From assembly GCA_001643675.2 (NCBI GenBank), contig LSRY02000019.1, positions 1,498,001 through 1,562,000 of the forward strand: a stretch of DNA of 64,000 bases, given 5' to 3'. The notes under the pieces were generated by a model. It did not search any database. It saw only the letters and a list, made by a program, of their open reading frames with translations, and had not been told where the DNA came from. Each line of letters opens with the position of its first letter. Position 1 is the stretch's first letter. This document shows, piece by piece, positions 1-11,599 of this stretch. Position numbers and translations under genes: made by a program. This stretch comes from Monocercomonoides exilis (Eukaryota > Preaxostyla > Oxymonadida > Polymastigidae).

Positions 1-1381
1 CTCTTCTCAATCTCATTCCCATCCTCGCTCAAACCCTCCTTCTTCTTCCTTGTCTCAGCAGCAGACTCAGCTCCATATGCAATCCAAGACACACCTTCAA
101 CCACAACCACAACTACAATCACAGCTGCAACCACAATCACAATCACACCTTCTGCCTCAGCCAGCCACACAGCACACCTCCCTCACCCCACAAGCCTTCC
201 AAGTGCTTCCTTACCCTTCAGACAGTCTGCATAATTATCCTCTGCCTCAGTTCCCTCAACTTCCTCCTCAGTTACAACAACAGAGCCATCAGCAGCAACA
301 GAGTCAGCTTCCACTCCAGCCACCGGCACAGCCCTCTTCGCAGCAGATCCTCTTCTCTCTCTCTTCTCACCCGTATCCCACTCAGCCCCTGCATCTCCTG
401 CGTCATATGCCCCACCACAACATTCCCCCCACAGAACACTCAACGACACCTGGCTCAAACACTGCCACTCGCAAAAGCACAGCCACATACGCAGACACAG
501 ACACAGATGCACAGGCAGAACAACAGAAGGCTCCTCTCTCTTTGAATGGGCAGCCTCCATCTCCTTCCTTGTCTCCTGCTCCTTCTGCTCCTCCTGAGCT
601 CACCAGACTCCCTTCTCCCATTCCAGACAAGTTTACTGCTTCTCTCGAGAATGGCAATAATGAAAACAACTGCCCTTCTGCAGATGCTGTTGACAGCTTC
701 CCTTGTGACATGCCGAATTTCACATCAGCATCTGCGATGGGACAAGCAGCAATAGACAACACAGATGGAATAACAGCTGCATTTTCTGCTGCTTCTTCTA
801 CTTTTGCTTCTGTTGCTTCTGAGAGTGTTGCGTTTGGGGCAGACAGATTGATGCTTTCTTCATCGTCGTCATCATCATCTTCTTCTTCTCCTCCTCCTCC
901 TTCTTCTTCTGATGTTTCTTTTATTGCAGAGGGCAACGAAGGCAATGGAATCAATGACAGCAGTGCAAACAGTGCAAACAGTGCAAACAGTGCAAACAGT
1001 GCAAACAATGCAGAGCGTCCAATCACAGACACTGAGACAGTCACAGCCACAGCTACAACCACAGCCACATATGCAGATACAGATACAGACGCATTGGCAG
1101 AAGCAGACTCAGAGACGGACTCATTCAGCGAATTCAACAGCGACATGGACTCAGATGCTGATTTAGACTCAGACTCGTCGCTGTCTCATTCTTCCATCCA
1201 TTCCCCGTCTGCAATGCACAACTCATCACCATACGAATCTTCTCCTCTGTCTCACCTTTCCTGTCTGCTGCAGCCTCTTTCTTTCCCTTCTGACGTGTCG
1301 TTTCGCAGCTGCTTCCCGCTCAGAACTTCATCGGGGCGCAAGTTAAAGCTTGATGTTGCACTGCCTTTGTTTCTGGATTGA
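1..1381 (+). CDS. C-terminal part of a Gln/Ser/Pro-rich protein, function unknown
   Basis: The frame is open from base 2 to a TGA at 1379-1381, so the 5' end lies outside the window (about 459 codons visible). I recognise no fold. The first third is rich in Q, P, S and H (many QPQ and QSQ pairs). Around 860-910 there are runs of Ser then Pro, and at 960-1005 a pure SAN tripeptide repeat encoded by tandem AACAGTGCA units. A segment reading TATYADTDTDA occurs twice (near 480 and 1060). The tail is acidic (alternating D, S, E) and ends in a less biased stretch with several Cys and Leu residues, which is the best sign of a real C-terminus. An AT-rich 3' flank follows directly. Long antisense ORFs overlap but mirror the repeats. 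Function could be regulatory or cytoskeletal; nothing visible decides. Confidence 0.55.
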   Translation, partial: SSQSHSHPRSNPPSSSLSQQQTQLHMQSKTHLQPQPQLQSQLQPQSQSHLLPQPATQHTSLTPQAFQVLPYPSDSLHNYPLPQFPQLPPQLQQQSHQQQQSQLPLQPPAQPSSQQILFSLSSHPYPTQPLHLLRHMPHHNIPPTEHSTTPGSNTATRKSTATYADTDTDAQAEQQKAPLSLNGQPPSPSLSPAPSAPPELTRLPSPIPDKFTASLENGNNENNCPSADAVDSFPCDMPNFTSASAMGQAAIDNTDGITAAFSAASSTFASVASESVAFGADRLMLSSSSSSSSSSSPPPPSSSDVSFIAEGNEGNGINDSSANSANSANSANSANNAERPITDTETVTATATTTATYADTDTDALAEADSETDSFSEFNSDMDSDADLDSDSSLSHSSIHSPSAMHNSSPYESSPLSHLSCLLQPLSFPSDVSFRSCFPLRTSSGRKLKLDVALPLFLD

Positions 1382-1750
1382 AGGCATTTCTAATTTTTGT
1401 GAATTTTTCTCCAGCATTTAAAATGTTTCTTTTTATATATTTATATTTAATTCTTTTTAGTGTTAATCAAAAAATTGATTTTTGTTGAATTGCGGAATTT
1501 CTTCTCACAGTTTTTGCAATGGCGCACCGATTTTGTATGTTAGTAATTTTCTCTTTTATTGTTCAAATTTGTTTTTTCAAACATTCTTTTTGTGATATGT
1601 TGCTATTCTTGTTTTTTAATATTCTTTTCAAATTTGATTACCTATTTTTTTTTAGCTGTTTTCATTTCATTTGCATAATAAGAAATGTCATTCAAAATTC
1701 AATAAAACATTTATTTTGCACAGCTCAAATAATACAAAAAGTACAAAACT
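1382..1750. other. Intergenic AT-rich spacer between convergent genes
   Basis: The two flanking genes converge here. The sequence is T-rich and holds no ORF with recognisable content, so it probably contains both 3' UTRs. Confidence 0.5.
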
Positions 1751-2280
1751 CTATTCTTTTAAATCAAACAAGTCGTCTTCATCATCCTTTCTTCTTTTAC
1801 AGATAATAAATGTTTTATATATCCCAGGAATAATCAATAAAATTCCAAATCCAAAAATCACTAAACCCCAAATCCAACCATTTGCCAAAAAGCTAATTCT
1901 GAACATATTATTAATAAAATTCAAACAAAAAAAGAAATAAGTTAGAAATTTAAAAAAAAATAAAAGATTCCATAGGCATGCCCAATAGAAACGCAAATTA
2001 TTCCCAATATAAGAAGAACAATTGCAATGGCAATGTCCTTTTTTTGATTTTTTGTTTTTATTGATTCTGGAATTGAAGCAGGTCGAAAAAAGAAAACAGA
2101 TTTCTGAGAATCTTCAGAAAAATCATTATAATTTCCCTGGTTGTCTTCAACGATTTCCATTTCATTTTGTCGTTGGATATCTTTTGAATGACAGTTTTCA
2201 CTTCTTTTCAATGAGTCCTCGGATAAATCATCAACCTGTATTTTTTCATCTTGAATTTCTTTGTTCAATGCATCTGACAT
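1751..2280 (-). CDS. Small two-pass membrane protein, TMEM230/TMEM134-like
   Basis: The first segment starts with ATG at 2280 and encodes an acidic cytosolic N-terminus (MSDALNKE...) leading into a first hydrophobic helix (IAIAIVLLILGIICVSIG). The second segment, ending at 1751, encodes a second helix with the block GILLIIPGIYKTF, then a basic KRRK stop-transfer and an acidic DDEDDLFD tail. In TMEM230/TMEM134 proteins the second helix ends in a similar LPGFY block followed by an acidic tail. The segments are in different frames. Either an intron removes roughly 1905-1996 (a GTTTCT donor and CAG/TAG acceptors are present but the phases do not match), or the T9 run near 1950 is off by one base. 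Family members act in endomembrane trafficking; that role is inferred. Confidence 0.6.
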
Positions 2281-3764
2281 TTACAAAAGTGGATTTCCCC
2301 ACTGCAAAAGGTATAAGCCAAGTTTTTTCTTTGTTCGCGATCAAAAATCTAATATAATTTTATTATCTCAAAGAAAAATTTCAATTATTCAAAAATGTCA
2401 ATCTTAGAAATATTTCTCTGTGAACACAACAAAAAAATAATTCATCCAAATTGATAATTTATCGTTTTTGAAAATACTGTATTTTAAGACGAAAGAGTTT
2501 CAACTCATCGAGAATTGATTCCATTGCTTTTAACTGCATTTCTTTCATCTTTTTTTATTTTTTATTGTTTTATTTTTTTTTTTTTTTTTTTTATTTTCTT
2601 AACTTTTTATTTTTATTTTATTTTATTTTTTGATTTTGATTATGCAAATAAGAACAGAAAATCAAAGAAGATTTGTTTCAAAAGGAAGCAATACAAATAC
2701 CAAATCGTTATCAGAAAATATTTATCTGTTGTGTCGTGCACATCAGCTGATTTATCAAGAGAAGAAAAAATGCTTAATTGAATATTCTCAAACTGCTGCT
2801 TATGAAAAACATAATGAAAAAAAAACAATAATTAAGCGTTAGTTATAAAAATGAATTGAAACTTTTAAAGGGGGAAGGGGAACGAAAATGATGAAAATTA
2901 AAAAGACAACTTTAGCATTTCGTAGAGTGTGAAATTCAACTTTTTAAAAATTGAAGTGGATTGAAGGAAAAAATGAAAAACAAAGAATTAAAGATAACTT
3001 TGCAATAAAATGAATACTCTGAATAATTTTTCAAAATGGATTTAACCTTTTTTTCATTGTGGAATTGAAATAACGTGAAATTTCAAAAATAATTTTGTTC
3101 AGACAATAAAGACAATCTTCTCACTGTAAAGAAAGAAGAGCTTTATCATGCACCAAATTATCACCATGAAGAGTACATATATCAAACAAAAAGAATGATG
3201 AAAAGAGAATAAAGAATATTCTTCTATAAAGTCACTTTTTTGTCTTTTTAAAATGTCGTTAATTTAGGCAATTTTATTATCAATGAAATTTTCAGAAGCA
3301 TTTATCGCTTTTAAAGATACAATAAATGCGTTTGCACGTTAATTTACAACAACTATGAATATGAATGCCATAGATAATGATTTAATATGCAAAAAAAAAT
3401 TAAATATATTTATACTTTAAAAATAAAACTGTTTTTTGATATACCATTTGATACTTTCTTTATTATATATTGAAAAGCATATTTATAAATAAATATTTTT
3501 TATTTGTACCAAATATTTCAAAGAATTAAGCATTTCCATAACTTGAAAAATAGTTAATGGGTTTTGTTATTAAGAAAAAATATTCATTATTGGAACGAAT
3601 TTATATGGCGTTTGGTTCGGCTATTCGAATGTGAACATGGAGTAATTATTGCAACATTCCGGAAATATTTGAAAAAAAACGATCAGGTTTTGTCAATGTA
3701 TTAAGGGTATCCGTTTGTGATTTGAAGACTTCGGAGTTAAAGTTCAAAAGTTTTCGTGAAAATC
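2281..3764. other. Intergenic region between divergent genes
   Basis: Very AT-rich, with a long T tract near 2570-2592. Short ORFs here are K/N/F-rich frames of the base composition. The segment before 3765 must hold the metacaspase promoter, but I see no recognisable element. Confidence 0.5.
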
Positions 3765-6687
3765 ATGGAAAAAATTAAAGTAACACTTCTTTCTGGAAAA
3801 GGATTAGCTCCTGCGCGCCAAGCTGCTGTTTGCGACCCTTTCTGTGTCGTCAAGCTCGGAACTCAAAAATATATTTCCACAACTAAAGTTGGAGTTAATC
3901 GTTTGCATTTATTTATTTGATATTTAAAAAATGATTTATTTTTTCTATACCTTCAATTCAATGACTTATTTTTTAGCAACTTGGAATGAGGGATTCATAT
4001 TTAATATGCCTTCTTCAAATCCAATCCTGCATATTGATGTTATGACTAAAGATAGAATTAAAGTTACATATTCAGTAAAATTAGATTCGGTGGATCTTGA
4101 TTTATCACCATTTCTAAATTCACTCCCTTCAACAAATGTGATCAGACTTAAGTCCGGAAGCCTGACTGTTATAATCGACAGCGCTGATTCCTCTTCTCAT
4201 TTTGGAAATACCAAACTTCCTAGCCAAGCATTGCAAGCAACACAAGTTATGCCGATAGCTTCAGGAAGTAAAACTTCTGGATTAAGTTCTTCGACTCACG
4301 GCAGTTCTTCAATGGGCCCAACAAAGCCATACCCCACACAAACTGTTCAAAGCGCAACTAATCCAAAATATTCTTCATCTCAATCTCAATTTGCACCCCC
4401 ATCATCAAGTAAGAAGCCTTCATCCACTGCTGCAAGTTGCTCCTCAACTCCATCTTCTGGATCAAAATGGGGAAGCGGTTCATCTTCTTCGAGTGTTTCT
4501 TCTAGCGCAGCAAGTGTAGGAGGTGGAAAGATGGGAATGTGGACAAATCAGGCAAGCGGAAAAATTGGAGGAGGTGCTTGGCAATATCTTCATAGACCGC
4601 ACGGACCACATTGTCATCACCATCATATGAAGCCACCCAAGCAAGCACAGGAAGATTTCGCAAAATATGATAACACTTTTTCAAAGCTGGATGAAGAGGA
4701 AGCATGGGTTCCACCTACAGCACTTCCTGAAACATATGAAGAAACTGAAACTGAGAAATTAGAAAAAATGAAGCGTTGGGCGAAATTTGCTACATTTATG
4801 TCAAAGCCATATGAATATGACAGTAAATATAAGAAATCCCTGCAACAATTGGATGCAATGGGAGCAATTAACTTGGAGCGTATTAAGAGAGAACAGATTC
4901 CAAGCATTACAATTAACTATTGTGCTGCTCTGTTCTTTAATCCATATGAAGATCTTCCACACACTCTGGACATGGGACCAATCAACGATGCATTGCTGAT
5001 GGCAGAGCTGTTTATTTCAAGAGGATATCGTGTGGTGTATCTGTGCGATGCAACGCCAAGAGAATATCTCAGATGGATGGATTGGCTGCTTAGCAATGTG
5101 GAGACTGAGTTTGTGTCATTCTTCTCTGGACACGGAACTCAGATTCCAGACACAACTGGAAAGGAAGCAGACGGAATGTCCGAAGTGCTTGTGTTCTACG
5201 ACGAAACAAGAAAGAAGCAAGCGAAGGGAGGAGCGGTACCGAAGCTGAAGGCCATCGAAGGAGTGACAGAGGAAACCATCTCTGACACAGTGCTGTACAA
5301 GCTGATTACAAACAAAGAGTACGCTCAGACTCGTGTTGTGCTCTTGACAGACTGCTGCCATTCTGGAACAATGTTCAACATGGACCAGAAGCCAGAAAAC
5401 GGAAAGCTTTCAAGGCCTCCCCCATGCGTCGTGTGTGTGGGATCTGCTGTTGACAGCCAGACAGCTAAGCAGACGATGCTCCAGGGCAAAGAAACTGGAA
5501 TCTTCACATACAACTTTGTTGAATTGCTTAAAAAGAAGCCAGCAGCCACATTCCTTGAGCTCCAGTCGTATATGGCCTCGGCTATCAAGAAGTACCAGAC
5601 AATTCAGCTGACCAGCATGAACGAAGATCTGTATAAAGACCAGATTGTGGTGACGCTGGAGAAAGGAGAAGGCGAGCTTCAGCTTGAGGATATCGACTCG
5701 ACTATTCTGGAAGATCCTCCTGAGTCAATCACTTCAATTCCAGATGAGGATATTCCTTCACAGGCCGAACAGGAGATAGCCGCACTGCGTTGGGCAGACT
5801 TCTGTGCCGAGCTGGCGAAACCTGCGCCATACAACAGCAAGTACAAGAAGTACCTGCAGCAGCTGGATGCGATGGGTGCGATCAACCTGGAACGTATCAC
5901 CAGAGACCAGATCCCACCGAACATCTACATCAACCACTGCGCTGCCCTGTTCATCAACCCGTATGAAGACCTGCCCCACACACTCGAGTCTGGCCCGCTG
6001 GGCGATGCGGTGCTGATGAGCGAGCTGTTCCTGTCACGCGGGTATCACGTTGTGTACTTCTGCGATGCCACTCCGCACGAATACTACAGATGGATGGACT
6101 GGCTGCTGGACAATGTGGAGACAGAGCTGGTGAGCTTCTTCTCAGGCCACGGCACACAAGTGCCAGATACAACTGGAAAGGAGGCAGACGGGCTGAGCGA
6201 GGTGCTGGTGTTCTACGACTCAACGAGAAAGAAGAAGGCGACAGGAGCGAATGTGCCGAAGATTTCTCCTGTTCAGGGCATCACGAACGAGACTGTAGAT
6301 GATACTTGCATGTTTGATCTGATTACAAGCAAAGAGTACCCGCAGACGCGTGTGGTGCTTCTGACCGACTGCTGCCATTCAGGAACGATGTTCAACTTTG
6401 ACCAGTCCCTGCCGAAGGATGCACACGGCCTCACTCCTCCAATGAATGTGGTGTGTGTGGGATCAGCTCAGGACAGCCAGACGGCCAAGCAAACAGTGTT
6501 TGAAGGAACTGAAGCGGGAGTCTTCACATACAACTTCAATAAACTGCTCAAACAAAAGCCACACTCGACGTTTTTGGAATTGCAATCATACATGGACAAG
6601 CAGATCAAAAAATATCAAACAATTCAACTTACAGGATCTTCTCCGGATCTCTATGCCCAGCCTATTATTGTTGATAATGAAGAGTAA
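3765..6687 (+). CDS. C2-domain metacaspase with two complete caspase-like (C14) domains in tandem
   Basis: Exon 1 is 3765-3900 and exon 2 is 3977-6687, joined by a 76-nt intron (GTTTGC...TTTTAG) whose phase closes exactly, giving 948 residues. Residues 1 to about 110 read as a C2 domain (MEKIKVTLLSGKGL..., CDPFCVVKLG, PTWNEGFIFN), a calcium/phospholipid-binding fold. A Ser-rich linker with a His cluster (about 125-260) follows. Two caspase-like domains come next, about 300-570 and 640-945. Each has FFSGHGTQ (His431, His770) and TDCCHSGT (catalytic Cys506, Cys845; the usual DSC is DCC here), so both catalytic dyads look intact. Metacaspases are Ca-dependent Cys proteases cutting after Arg/Lys. 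The two domains are closely similar in protein sequence, but the second half uses far more G/C-ending codons. The ATG at 3765 is chosen because the C2 fold starts there. Confidence 0.93.
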
Positions 6688-7588
6688 TGCTATCATAGTA
6701 TTTATGAGGAGACGTTAGATTATTACAATCACTTTTCTAAATCCACTTTAAAAGACGTCCCCCACAAGATTTTTTAAATATTTTCTTGCAGTTTTTCTTT
6801 TCATTTAACTAAATCACATTCAGCTTCTGTTTTAAACAACTCATTAACACATTAAAATTAATAGTTTAAAAAAGACAGAATTTTTTTTTAAAAAATAATC
6901 GTTGTAAACATAATTTTTGAATTCGATTTTTCGATATGGGACGAAATTTATCGCTTTCTGAATTTTGTTCCACACAGTTCTTTCAAAGATTTTTTTCGAT
7001 TTTTTATATTTTTATATTTTATATTGCAAGAAAATGTCAGAATAATTATCATAATATTGCAAAAAAAGTCTGGAACAAATCTTTGATTTTTTCATAAAAC
7101 CTATAATTTTGCCCCATATTGTGCAAAAACATCGATTTAATCACTCGAGCAAAAAGTTATTTCGTGAAGACAAATTGCATTGTTTATCTTTCAAGTTGCA
7201 CTTTTCTACAAGGAATCAAGCAGATAAGGATATCTGAAAATTTGACAAAAAAATAAAAAAAAAAATTACAAAAATTTGAGAGAGAAAGATAGAGACAAAA
7301 ACGTGTGAACACAATTTATTTTTTGAAAATGATTCATTCATTCACAGAAATGGCTATTATGAATTTTCAGTTAATTGAATCAATTTGAATTGATCAATTC
7401 TGTTTCAAGATAGATAAAATATATTCGTTTCAATCATAAATAATCGATCAAACAAATCAAGAAAAAAAAATGACATAAACAACAAAAATATACAACTCTG
7501 ATTCATTTTCATTTAAAGCTTCACAAATGAAAAATCTAAAAGTTTGTTTTGTCAAATTCTAATAAAATATCGATATGAAAAAATATAC
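6688..7588. other. Intergenic AT-rich region
   Basis: No ORF worth reporting. It is rich in A and T tracts and contains the metacaspase 3' UTR. Confidence 0.5.
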
Positions 7589-7659
7589 GTCCACTCCGGG
7601 AATTGAACCCGGGCCATGAGAGTGACAGTCTCATATTCTACCGACTATACTAAGCGGAC
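7589..7659 (-). tRNA. tRNA-Asp (anticodon GTC)
   Basis: Read on the minus strand, this 71-nt segment folds as a complete cloverleaf. The acceptor stem GTCCGCT pairs with AGTGGAC (one G-T pair). The anticodon stem TGAGA/TCTCA encloses the loop CTGTCAC with anticodon GTC, and the T arm CCGGG-TTCAATT-CCCGG is perfect. A and B boxes are present and there is no intron. A short spurious ORF overlaps it on the other strand. It sits alone between the metacaspase gene and the pseudogene island. Confidence 0.95.
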
Positions 7660-8512
7660 TTTCATGTTCGCGAAGTTATCTTGGAAAGTGATCTTTTTTC
7701 AAGTATTTGATAATCACACTCCAAAAAAAGTTATTTTTTTAAAAATCAAAATTTCTAGCACAATGATGAGTGTTAATGTACAAAAATATACAGTTGGTGT
7801 TAATAATGATGGACACTTTCAGCAACTGTGGACAATGGAATTATATCAACAACCGTTGAAGTTGTATTTTCACAATTAACTTTATTATTCCCTCAATTCA
7901 TATGAACCTAAATGACATAAAGAAATGAAACAACTTGGGACAAAATACTTGACTTCAGGCATTTTCATATCAAAAATTATGCACTTCTGAAAAGTTTTTT
8001 GTGATCTTAAAATATGGGTGATTATTTTTGATATCATAAAAAATTCCGACGTTTGATCATAAAAAATTTTCATTAAGGGTGGGGTTGAATCGAAAATATT
8101 TTTGTAAAATAATGAAAAAATATACATTAATATATTGCTAACATAATTTATTTGTTCATTTAAATTTGTTAACAATTGTTTTTGTAACTTATTTTGAAAA
8201 AAACATAAAAAATTTATTGGAAAACATCGATAATTCAATAAACACAACAAAACAAAAGTTTACTGGTTTTTCAAACATGTCAACAATAATCACAATTCAT
8301 AATTTATCAATTTTTTATATAAATATTTGTTTTATGATGTTATTACAAAGAAATTTAAAAATCAATTTTGAAGATCATAAAACTTTTGTTGAAATGAAAC
8401 AATTCACATTAACACATATAGAAAATGTGATAGCATAACAAGATATTTATCAGACATACAAATATTTGCTGTTTATTTTTCTATAAAAGCAAATAATACT
8501 TTGAAGAAGTTA
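7660..8512. other. Intergenic AT-rich region
   Basis: No convincing gene. ORFs of 90-120 codons on both strands are hydrophobic or K/N-rich and have no domain. A copy of the recurring ATGGGTGATT motif lies near 7993. Confidence 0.45.
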
Positions 8513-8830
8513 TTAAAATAAATTGACAAACAATTTTAAAATAAATTGCAATGAAATAATAAATAAATATAAGGAAATTGGGGAATTTTCATTTTTTTCA
8601 CTTTTAAAGCCTACAACTCTAATGATCTCATCTTTCTCATGCTCTGTCCTTCTTTTTGGCATTGCCTCAGTTGCTTGGTAAACATTCCATTCAACTATTT
8701 TTCTGAATATATTTCTCTGTGCTATTTCTTCCTCTTCGCAAATCACTTTAAAAGCAATACAGATATGTGATATAATTTCATTAAATTCTTCAACAGCCCT
8801 GCTTGGTTAAGTTTCAACGTTGATTTGAGG
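8513..8830 (-). pseudogene. Fragment of an unidentified gene
   Basis: One minus-strand frame reads coherently from about 8830 to 8590: charged, soluble text including EEEEIAQRNIFRKIVEW and AMPKRRTEHEKDEIIRVVGF, interrupted by one stop near 8800. Downstream of 8590 it turns into AT-rich noise. The composition is protein-like and unlike the flanking sequence, so I read it as a decayed gene fragment. I do not recognise the family. Confidence 0.35.
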
Positions 8831-8849
8831 ATGCATGGGTTCTTTTAGA

Positions 8850-10690
8850 AAGTGGAGAGGATGGTTTTCGGGCTGATAGCGATCCGCTCTTGGAGGCTGG
8901 TGCTGTGCGAAGAAGAAACACTGGGCAAAGCGGCTTGTGCAATGTTTTCACAGATCAAGTGCACTGAGATCAGCAGCGTGGTGGAGTTCAGCGGGTGTGC
9001 GATTGCGGGTGGAGAGAAGGGGAGCGGAGACGTGGGATACGTAAAGATTGCAGCTGTGCAAGAGGAGGCGGCGAGGCGGTTTGCCTTCGAGAACGTGGTG
9101 TTTGTCATTTGTGATAAAAAAAAGATAAAATCGTATTTGTGTTGGCCACCATGCTGTTGGCAGTGGTTGATACAGCCCATTTCAACTGGAATATACCCAA
9201 CTCCGATCTCAGTACCATCGATGAACTCAGCGGATTCGCGCTGGCTGCATATGTTCACACCTCACCCTCTCATTTTCAACATCCACTTCTCCTTCCACTC
9301 CTCCCACCGACCCCAACCTCGATGCAGACCTCCTCCCCTTCATCACCTTCCACAGCGCACACCAGATATTCGTCGATTAGGACACCTGCTCCTCTGCACT
9401 CCAGTGCGGCTCCCTGCCTTCCCCCTGCGCTTCCATCTCCACAAATGTGTTATGCATCTGCCGCTCAATAGAAAAATACCTCTGGATCAGCCCACTCTTC
9501 CCTCTTCTTCCTCCTCGACGGATAACTAGCTGTGTCCTCCTTCCTCTTTTCCGCGGCTGACCAGCTCGTCCGCCTCAACTCCACCCATCTTTGTTCTTGC
9601 TGAGGCACCCTTCACCTCTCCAACATATCTGAACATTCCCTCCACCTCACCTGCCCTGCTCTTCGTGCTCTCCCTGATTCCTATTTCTTTTTCTCCGATG
9701 CCAACCTCTACTCCCTCAGTGCTGCCTCGCCTGTGCTCCTATTCGACTATGACGTCAGCAACTTTGTTGAGCATCTCATCACCACTATTTATCCACTGAA
9801 TGATTCAGCGTGTTATTTTCATCTTTCTGTTTTAAATAAGTCAACAAGCTTCTTCAGCATGATGTTCTCCTTCTTCACTGCCGTCTCACAAACTGCACCA
9901 TCTCACAGAGCAAAGCTCACTCTACCCTTGAGCGTGCAGCCCTGTTCTGCTATTTCCCTTCAATCACACTCGAGGTCTGCTCAATAAATGCGGGCGCCCC
10001 ACAACCGCTACAAGTCTCCGCCAGCAACTCTTTATACGGCAGCAGCAACAGCAGCAGAGTGACCATTGAGCCAGATGCATCAGATGTACAATATGTACAA
10101 GAGGCACAAGAGAGTGTCTGCGAATGGAATACCTCTCTCATCCACTGCCAGAGCATCACAGCTGTCCACAAAGACACAAACATCTCTGGCGTACAGCTGG
10201 GCGCACTCTCTGCAACTGCAGGCAGCATCCGTATCGACCGCTGCGAATTCGCCAACAACAGCCTCTCCATCCCCTCCCTCTGGCCTGGCGATGCTTTCCT
10301 CCCCGCCTCCTCCTTGTGGTTCCTCAACCGCGGATGCACCCTCCACGGCATCCCCGCTCACTACCCTTCCCCACTCTTCGTCCCTGTGCTCAACAGCGCG
10401 CAAGTCAACCACACACCTGACAGCATGGCTCTCATGTTCAGCGGATTGCTCCTCGCTCCCTGCAATCTGTTATTTGCTGTTGTGAAGAGCAACCGCGAAG
10501 AGAAGGAGGTTGATAGGAACAAGTTTAATGCTAATGGATCATTGTCAGAAGGAGAATCTTAAGGAAGAGTGGCAAAGGACCTCATCAGCAGCTGTGAAAG
10601 TGAGATAGAGGTGAATGTGAGCATTTTGTTTGGATCGATAGCACAATCAACATCAACACTGTTATTTATTCAACTCAATCTTTCCTCTTT
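8850..10690 (+). pseudogene. Decayed right-handed beta-helix surface-protein gene
   Basis: Plus-strand protein-like text runs through several frames. 8852-9110 contains FSGCAIAGGEKGSG and RFAFENVVF. 9250-9830 contains CGSLPSPCASI and SFLFSAADQLVRLNS. 9950-10562 contains CEWNTSLIHCQS, GALSATAGSIRIDRCEF and SSLWFLNRGCTLHGI. These are the short Cys-bearing beta-strand repeats of the large pectin-lyase-like surface proteins I associate with oxymonads. Near 10600 the text EIEVNVSILFGS resembles the pre-TM segment of the pseudogene at 25.1-27.3 kb. At least two stops and several frame changes break it, and the TM and kinase-like tail are missing. GC content is well above the flanks. Confidence 0.6.
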
Positions 10691-10822
10691 AATCCATGTA
10701 AAATAATAACATATTGCAAAACTTCTTTAATTAATTGCCTTTTCCTCATTTTCAACTTTAACTTTCCTTTGCTCATTTAAATCATCCTTCCTCTGAAACT
10801 ATTCTTCTCAACAGCTAAAATG

Positions 10823-11213
10823 TCAGGAATGTTCGAAATAAGCAGCATCTTCGCCTTCTCCATTATCAGTTCTTCTCACATTCTCCTTTTTCGTCGCTTC
10901 TGTCGAATCTTCTTCTTTGTCGTGCGATCTCCAATTCTTTTTGTATCCTGAATGTAAAAAAAAGAATCATTTTGTAAATTAAAAATAATAATAACAAACC
11001 TCTGGAGAATGTTTGAAATCCGTTTTCAGTATTTTCCCTTCCAAATCTAAAGCATTCATCATTTTGGCGCGTCACTATCGCATTCAACCGTTTTGCAAGC
11101 AGATTCTTCAATAATCCTCTTTTTGGAGATCTTTTCTTATAACTTGTTTTCTCAATCAACCACGCTGCTTTATTGATCTCTTTTCCTTTTTTTAAAACTT
11201 TGATAATAATCAT
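10823..11213 (-). CDS. Small basic protein, function unknown (two exons)
   Basis: Exon 1 is 11213-11000 and exon 2 is 10947-10823, with a 52-nt intron (GTTTGTT...ATTCAG) that keeps the frame, giving 112 residues and a TGA stop at 10823-10825. The N-terminal half is Lys/Arg-rich (KKGKEINKAAWLIEK, KRSPKRGLLKNLLAKRLN). The C-terminal half is charged and hydrophilic. I recognise no domain. The clean intron with the genome's typical donor argues that it is or recently was a real gene; it could also be the surviving 3' part of a longer one, because the start lies close to an A-rich stretch. Confidence 0.42.
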
Positions 11214-11358
11214 TTCTCTTTTTGCATCTTGGAATCTCTGTCAATTTTTCATTCCCAATGCTGTCTTTGGCTTTTTTACATAAATTCTCTTTTGGAGATT
11301 TCAATCATTACATGTTTCTTTCTCCTCTTCCTCATCTTTATCATCACCATCTTCTTCC

Positions 11359-11393
<35 letters not shown>

Positions 11394-11455
11394 TTCCTCT
11401 TCTTCTTCCTCTTCCTCTTCTTCTCATTAAATTCATTTTTATCCATTCGTTCAGG

Positions 11456-11590
11456 TATGATGCAAAGGAAGGCTCCCCCAACCCGTATGCCCTGACACTC
11501 GCAGCCGGACTGAACAATTGTCATGCCCAAATGATAAACTTTGATGATTCATCAGTTATTGAAAACTTGTTGGCTGAATGGAAACAATAG
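11456..11590 (+). pseudogene. Orphan C-terminal exon of an unidentified protein
   Basis: After a pyrimidine-rich tract and TTCAG (a good acceptor), a 44-codon frame reads YDAKEGSPNPYALTLAAGLN and continues to ENLLAEWKQ and a TAG stop. The composition is that of a conserved protein and base usage is richer in GC than the flanks. No matching upstream exon is visible on the plus strand; the sequence before 11220 belongs to a minus-strand gene. I read it as a displaced terminal exon, family not recognised. Confidence 0.3.
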
Positions 11591-11599
11591 AAATCAAAT

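Noticed and set aside
403-1146. 247-codon minus-strand ORF with poly-Glu and poly-Asp
   Set aside because: It is the antisense of the Ser/Pro/SAN repeats of the plus-strand gene, and its composition is fully explained by that.
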